Assembly: GCA_023101885.1 (NCBI GenBank)
Contig: JALPQD010000125.1
Location: 2,009,501-2,073,500 of the forward strand
Reading direction: 5' to 3'
From: Typhlomys cinereus
Lineage: Eukaryota; Chordata; Mammalia; Rodentia; Platacanthomyidae
DNA length: 64,000 nt
Positions 59,344-64,000 of this stretch are shown one piece after another. The notes beneath the pieces were generated by a model. That model was not told the origin of the DNA and did not search any database. It saw only the letters and a list, made by a program, of their open reading frames with translations. Both the position numbers and the translations under genes were made by a program. Each line of letters begins with the position of its first letter. Position 1 is the stretch's first letter.

Positions 59344-61369
59344 TAAGTATAATCCTTGCTGTTGGCTTGTTGTGTGCAGCTTCTATTATATTGATAAAGG
59401 TTCCTTCCATTCTAAATGTCTGTAGGGTTTTAATCATAAAGGGCTGTTGGATCTTGTCAAAAGTTTTCTGAATCTATCAAGAGTATCATGTGGTCTTGAA
59501 TTTTGGACTGGTTTATATGGTGAATTATGTTTATTGATTTTTGTCTGTTGAACCAACCTTGTGTGCCTGGGATAAAGCCTACTTGATCTGCGTGAATGAT
59601 TTTTTTGATACGTTTTTGAATCAGATTTGCTAAGACTTTGTGGAGAATCTTTCCATCTGTGTTCATCAAAGAGATTGGCCTATAGTTTTCTTTTTTAAGT
59701 GAATCTTTATTAGGTTTGGGGATTAGATCGATATTAGCTTCTTAGAAAAAATCTGGGAGTGTTCCTTTCTTTGCTATTTGATGGAACAGTTTAAGGAATA
59801 TTGGTGTTATTAGCTCTCTAAATGTCTTGTTGAACTCTGTGCTGAATCCATCTGACCCAGGACATTTCTTGGTGGGAAGATTTGAGATTACTTCATCGAT
59901 TTCCTCATATGTTATAGGATTGTTTAAATCATTCACAACTTCCTATTTAAATTTTGGCAATTGTGCTTGCTTAGGAATTCATCCATTTCTTTTGTATTCT
60001 CAAATTTCACAGAGTATAGGTTTTTGAAATATGACATGACAATACTCGGAATTGCTTGGCTATCAGTAGTGAAAACTCCATTTTCATTTCTAATCTTGTT
60101 AATTTGTTTTTTCTCTCTCTTGCTTTTGGTTAATTTAGCTAGGAGTTTATCAATCTTATTTTTTTTTGACTGGTTGATTCTCTGTATTTTTTCCTAATCT
60201 CAATTTCAGATATTTCTCCCCTCATTTGGCTAATCTCTCTTTTACTGCTGTTGGATCAGATTGCTCTAGTGTCTTTAAAGCTTTAAGCCGCATTGTTATT
60301 TATTTGTGATGTTTCCATTTTTTTTGATGTAAACATTAAGAGCTATGAACTTACCTGTTAGGACAGCTTTGATTGTGTCCAAAGATTTTGATACGTTGTA
60401 TTTTCATTATCATTCACTTTCAGGAAATGTGAAATTTCCTTTTTCATTTCTTCCTGAATCTGATTCTCCTTCAGCAACTTAGTGTTTAGTTTCCAGGAAT
60501 ATTTTCTCTTGTTTGTTGTGTTGTGGATGCCAAGGTTTAGACCACGATGGTCTGATAGGGTACAGGCTAGAATTTCAATTTTCCTTTATATGTGGAGATT
60601 CATTTAGTGGCTCAATATGTGATCTATTTTGCAGAAAGTTCTGTGTGATGCTGAGAAAATATGTATTCTTTGATGTGTGGATGAAGAGTTCGATAGAGAT
60701 CTGTAAGGTCCATTTCAGTAAAGGTTTCATTAAGTTTCAAGGTGTCTCTGTTAAGCTTTTGACCTGTTGATCTATCCCATGTTGAGATGGTGGTGTTGAA
60801 TTCCCCAAGAATTATTGTTTCTGGGTTGGTTTCTCACTTTAGATGCTGTAGGGTTTGCTTAATGGATGTGGAGGAGCCCTTATAGATGCATTGATGTGAA
60901 GTACTGTGACGTCTTCCTGGTGAATTTTACTTGTGAATAAAATGTAGTATCCATCTGTGTCTCTTATGCCTTTTTTTGGTTTGAAGTCCACTTAGTCCAA
61001 TAGCATAATGGCTACCTCTGCCTGTTTTCTGGTTCCATTAGCTTCCAGAATTTTGAACCAGCCTTTTATTTTTAGGATGCCTACCTTTTGTGGTGAGATG
61101 AGTTTCCTGAAGGCAGCAGATTGATGGGTTGTGGTTTTTAATCCAAGTTTGTTATCTAGGTCCCTTGATCAGTGAGTTAATTCCATTGACATTTAATGTT
61201 ATAATGTAGAAATTATTTTTAATTCCAGACATTTATTATGTTTAGTGGCTTTTGTAAGTGTATTGTTTCGTTTTTAGGATTTGGTGGTATTATACTTTTC
61301 TGTCCTCCTGGATATGCTTGTTTTTTTTTTCAAGCTTGAGTATCATTTCTAGCATTTTTTGAAGGCATG

Positions 61370-62640
61370 GTTTGATAAACATTTACACCTTCAAGTTGTC
61401 TTTGTGCTGGAAAACTTTCTTTCTCCCTAGATCATGACAGATAGTTTTGTGGGGTATATCAGCTTGGGTTGACATTTTTGCTCATTTAATACTTGAAGTA
61501 TGTCTCTCCAAGCTCTTCTTGCCTTTACTGTTTCCATTGAGAAGTCATTTGTTATTTTAATAGGTTTACCTTTAAAAGTGACTTGTTTTTTTTTTTTTCC
61601 CCTTGAAGCTCAGCACCTTTTCTTTGTCTTGAATGTGGAGTGTTTTTCTATTATTTGAAATGGCTAGTTTCTATTTTGGTCATATCTGTTTGGGGTACAG
61701 AATGCCTCTTGTATTTGGATGGGTCTCTTATTCTTTACATGAGGGAAGTTTTCATTTATGATGATTTAAAAAATTTCCCCATATGTGCTACTTTAGGATT
61801 CTTGCTCTGGGGCTGGAGAGGTGGCTCAGGGGTTAAGCCTCTTCCTTGCAGGCGGAAGATCCTGAGTTCGGATCCCACATCCCACGTATAGATGCCAGGC
61901 GGAAGCGGGGGTGGCCTGCATTTCCAGTCCTGGTAGAGCGGAGCCTGTGAATCCCGGGGCAGAAGGAGGTGGAGGCGTCCATGGTGGTTCCCAATTCGTC
62001 TGTGGTTCTACACACACACATACACACATGTGCGTGCACATACACATGCACAATTGAATAAATAATAATAATAACAATTAAAAAAAAAGGATTCTTGCTC
62101 TGGTATTCCATGAATACACATGTTAAGGCTTCTTCTGGGTGTCACATATCTCTTGAATATTCCTCTCAAGTATCTTTTTGGCTCTAACAACCTCTTCCAT
62201 TGAACTGGATAATTCTTCCACATTGTCTTCAAGATCTGAAATTCCATTTTCTGATTTTTTTAGTTCTGCTAATGAGACTCTCTGTTGAGTTCTGGGTTGA
62301 GGATAACTTGTCTTTTTGTTCAATTTTAAACTCTGCCTGAGACTGTTTTAACTGCTCTATGCCTATTGTTGTTTCTTGAACTGTTTTTCTCAACTCCTCC
62401 AAGTGTCTGTTGTGTTCCTGTTCAAAGTGGTTGATGTGGTTGTTTAACTCTTCCCAGATTTCCTCTTTCATAGTATTGGTCATGGTAATGATCATACTTT
62501 GAACACCATCTTCTTGGGTCTGGCATTCTTGGCTATGTTCTGTGAATTTGTTCTGGTTTGAATCCATAATTATGGGGCTAATTCTTTCAGTGGGAGATTT
62601 GTCTTCTTGCGTTTTGTTCTCATGGATCTGCACTTTGACT
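61370..62640 (-). pseudogene. L1 ORF1 remnant, split by SINE
   Basis: 62229-62633 keeps 134 codons of the N-terminal half with a coiled coil (HINHFEQEHNRHLEELRKTV, IGIEQLKQSQAEFKIE). The middle and C-terminal domain are frameshifted. The SINE at 61811-62087 interrupts it. Confidence 0.88.
61811..62087 (+). mobile_element. Young local tRNA-SINE copy, best-preserved
   Basis: Exact 16-base duplication AGGATTCTTGCTCTGG at 61795-61810 and 62088-62103. Box A TGGCTCAGGGG and box B GAGTTCGGATCC look intact for RNA polymerase III. Then GC-rich body (GGCGGAAGCGGGGG), (CA)n and an A-rich tail. Confidence 0.95.
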
Positions 62641-63044
62641 TGGGCATTGTTGTTTTGTCTCTTAAGACCTTTCAGGTTCTATGTGTTTTTGATTGAACTG
62701 ATTTAGAGCATTACTACTCTTGGGCAGTTATTACTAGTGTTTGCATTGGAATTGTGTACGTTTGTCCTTTGTTATTGTTATTTCCTAGATGAGGCTATTA
62801 GACTTTTAGTACATCAGTTAAGTCAGGTTTAGTAGACAGAGGATCAATATTAGTATGGTAATGCACTTTACGATTTAGTACCTTCGTGATATGTGAGGGT
62901 TAGTGGTATAATCCCTGAAGTTGTATATGTTTTCGGGGCTGTATATATGGAAAAGTTAATCTACAGTGATTAATATTTGAAAGGAGCAGGATGGTAAAAA
63001 AATGGGGCAGTTTACTTATCTTTGGGCTTGAAGTGAAGATTCTT

Positions 63045-63467
63045 TGCCACAGACCAGAGTCGCGGCCTCGAGACCAGGGCGCCCACGGACCAGGTGAAGA
63101 AGAGAAACATGCAACTCTCCAAGCCAAGTGAATTTTGAACCCATTTACTGAAACTTTTATGACAGCTTTTATACAGAAAATTTTGGGATAAAGAATGGTG
63201 TTCCTAATCTGCAAAATTACCTTCAGGGTGGACATTTTTTCAAGAACTTAACCCATTGCTTGAGGGTAAATGTACTTAACAGATACATTCTCTCAGTATT
63301 TCCAAACCTAGCTAATCTATAATGCTTCACTGGGTAGCCATGGGGCTGAGCCTACATAGTTGACATTTTTAACAGAGATTGCTTTTTAAAATACACAGAG
63401 GAGGAATGAGCTACTTTTGATTTCAGCAAGGAACATATTTTACAATTAACTATAGGAGTGCCCAACA
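63045..63467 (-). mobile_element. Probable retroviral LTR (class II-like)
   Basis: On the minus strand the 423-base unit begins TGTTGGGCACTCC and ends CTGTGGCA (TG...CA termini). It has a TATA-like TATAAAAGC (63165-63173) followed by AT-rich ATAAAAG sequence and a GC-rich end. It interrupts the L1 5' UTR at GAAGATTCT. The other flank is not L1, so this would be the 3' LTR of a minus-strand provirus running out of the window. I do not recognise the family. Confidence 0.5.
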
Positions 63468-64000
63468 CCCCATAAGTCCCAGTGTGAGCTTTTGCTGCTG
63501 TCCTGTCCTGGTTGTGCTCTCGATCAGGTCAATTGACATGGGCACCAGGCATGGCAGCATGTTCTAGCTTGGGAAGTTGCATGCAACTCATGCAGTCTCT
63601 GTAATCCAAGCTTGAACCATGTCTTTGGGGGGGGCATGGCTTGGATATTCAAGGGCCATAAGTGCCTATAGTGTGGTCCTGTTGATGGAGCACTACTGAG
63701 ATATGTGCTGAAGAGAACACTTAAGCAATATAATTATTAGAAGAATAATTCCTCCTATAATAGTATCCTTCTATTCCTTTAATAATAAGGTTGCTTATAT
63801 CTTCCTTTGAGGAATTCCAGAAGTATATTGCCATCAGTTAGATGACCCATCTGTGAACCATGAGTTCTCCAAAACTGGGGCCCAGTCAGGCCCCATATGC
63901 CAAGGGTGTCTCTTTCAGGATAGAGGCAATCATTGATGGGGGTGCACTCAGATGGTCCATCTCTGTGATTTCTCATAAGAGTGCTATTTGGGAAAGGAAA
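63468..64000 (-). mobile_element. Possible internal region of the endogenous retrovirus (env end?)
   Basis: In minus sense a short hydrophobic frame near 63700-63750 (IIGGIILLIIILLKC) resembles a membrane anchor of a retroviral envelope protein. An open frame at 63779-63976 lies upstream in another frame. A stop precedes the hydrophobic stretch and no polypurine tract is clear, so any envelope gene is broken. This rests on position and hydrophobicity only. Confidence 0.3.

Larger units (their letters stand above)
55866..63044 (-). mobile_element. Near-full-length L1 with two SINEs and one L1 nested
   Basis: Minus-strand order: 3' UTR 55866-57130, ORF2 C-terminus 57130-58500, RT 58500-60000, endonuclease to 61180, inter-ORF to 61360, ORF1 61370-62640, 5' UTR 62650-63044. 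Insertions: 56308-56599, 57762-58067 and 61811-62087. The 5' UTR ends at GAAGATTCT, where the LTR begins. ORF2 keeps a readable RT catalytic box. Confidence 0.9.

Overview
The window looks like nuclear DNA of a rodent. It is dominated by LINE-1 (L1), with B1-, B4- and B2/ID-like SINEs, class II-type retroviral LTRs, CA/GA microsatellites, and a split vomeronasal type-2 receptor (V2R) gene. I cannot fix the species. The commonest SINE has a tRNA-like head but a body I do not recognise from mouse, so a lineage outside mouse/rat is likely (inference).

The only functional-looking protein gene is a V2R (Vmn2r-type) receptor on the + strand, 14387-48898. Six coding exons (14387-14580, 15805-16096, 16427-17233, 32466-32693, 33199-33322, 48006-48898) join in phase to 2538 nt, or 845 residues plus a stop. 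They encode a signal peptide, venus-flytrap ligand domain, nine-cysteine linker and seven-helix domain. Introns 1, 2 and 4 are short. Introns 3 (15.2 kb) and 5 (14.7 kb) are swollen by L1 insertions.

Layout: 1-1209 is the end of a processed brain creatine kinase (Ckb) pseudogene whose poly(A) tail abuts an L1 ORF2 fragment. 1210-5200 is a mosaic of old SINEs and L1 pieces. 5200-12420 is L1 with nested L1 3' ends and an inverted 5' UTR. 12420-14386 is the receptor's upstream region. 14387-17233 holds exons 1-3. Intron 3 carries two long L1s, a solo LTR and an extra ORF1 copy. Exons 4 and 5 lie at 32.5-33.3 kb. Intron 5 carries two more L1 assemblies in head-to-tail order. Exon 6 is at 48.0-48.9 kb. 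Downstream come one + strand L1 3' end, two more minus-strand L1s, and at 63045-64000 an LTR with possible internal sequence of a minus-strand endogenous retrovirus.

No L1 copy has an intact ORF2, and nearly all of the L1 sequence lies on the minus strand, antisense to the receptor. I found no bacterial-type operon, CRISPR array, tRNA or rRNA gene, and no convincing undescribed protein system. The most informative structure is the layered retroelement history: nested insertions with readable target-site duplications, inversions, 5' UTR exchange and an unfamiliar SINE.
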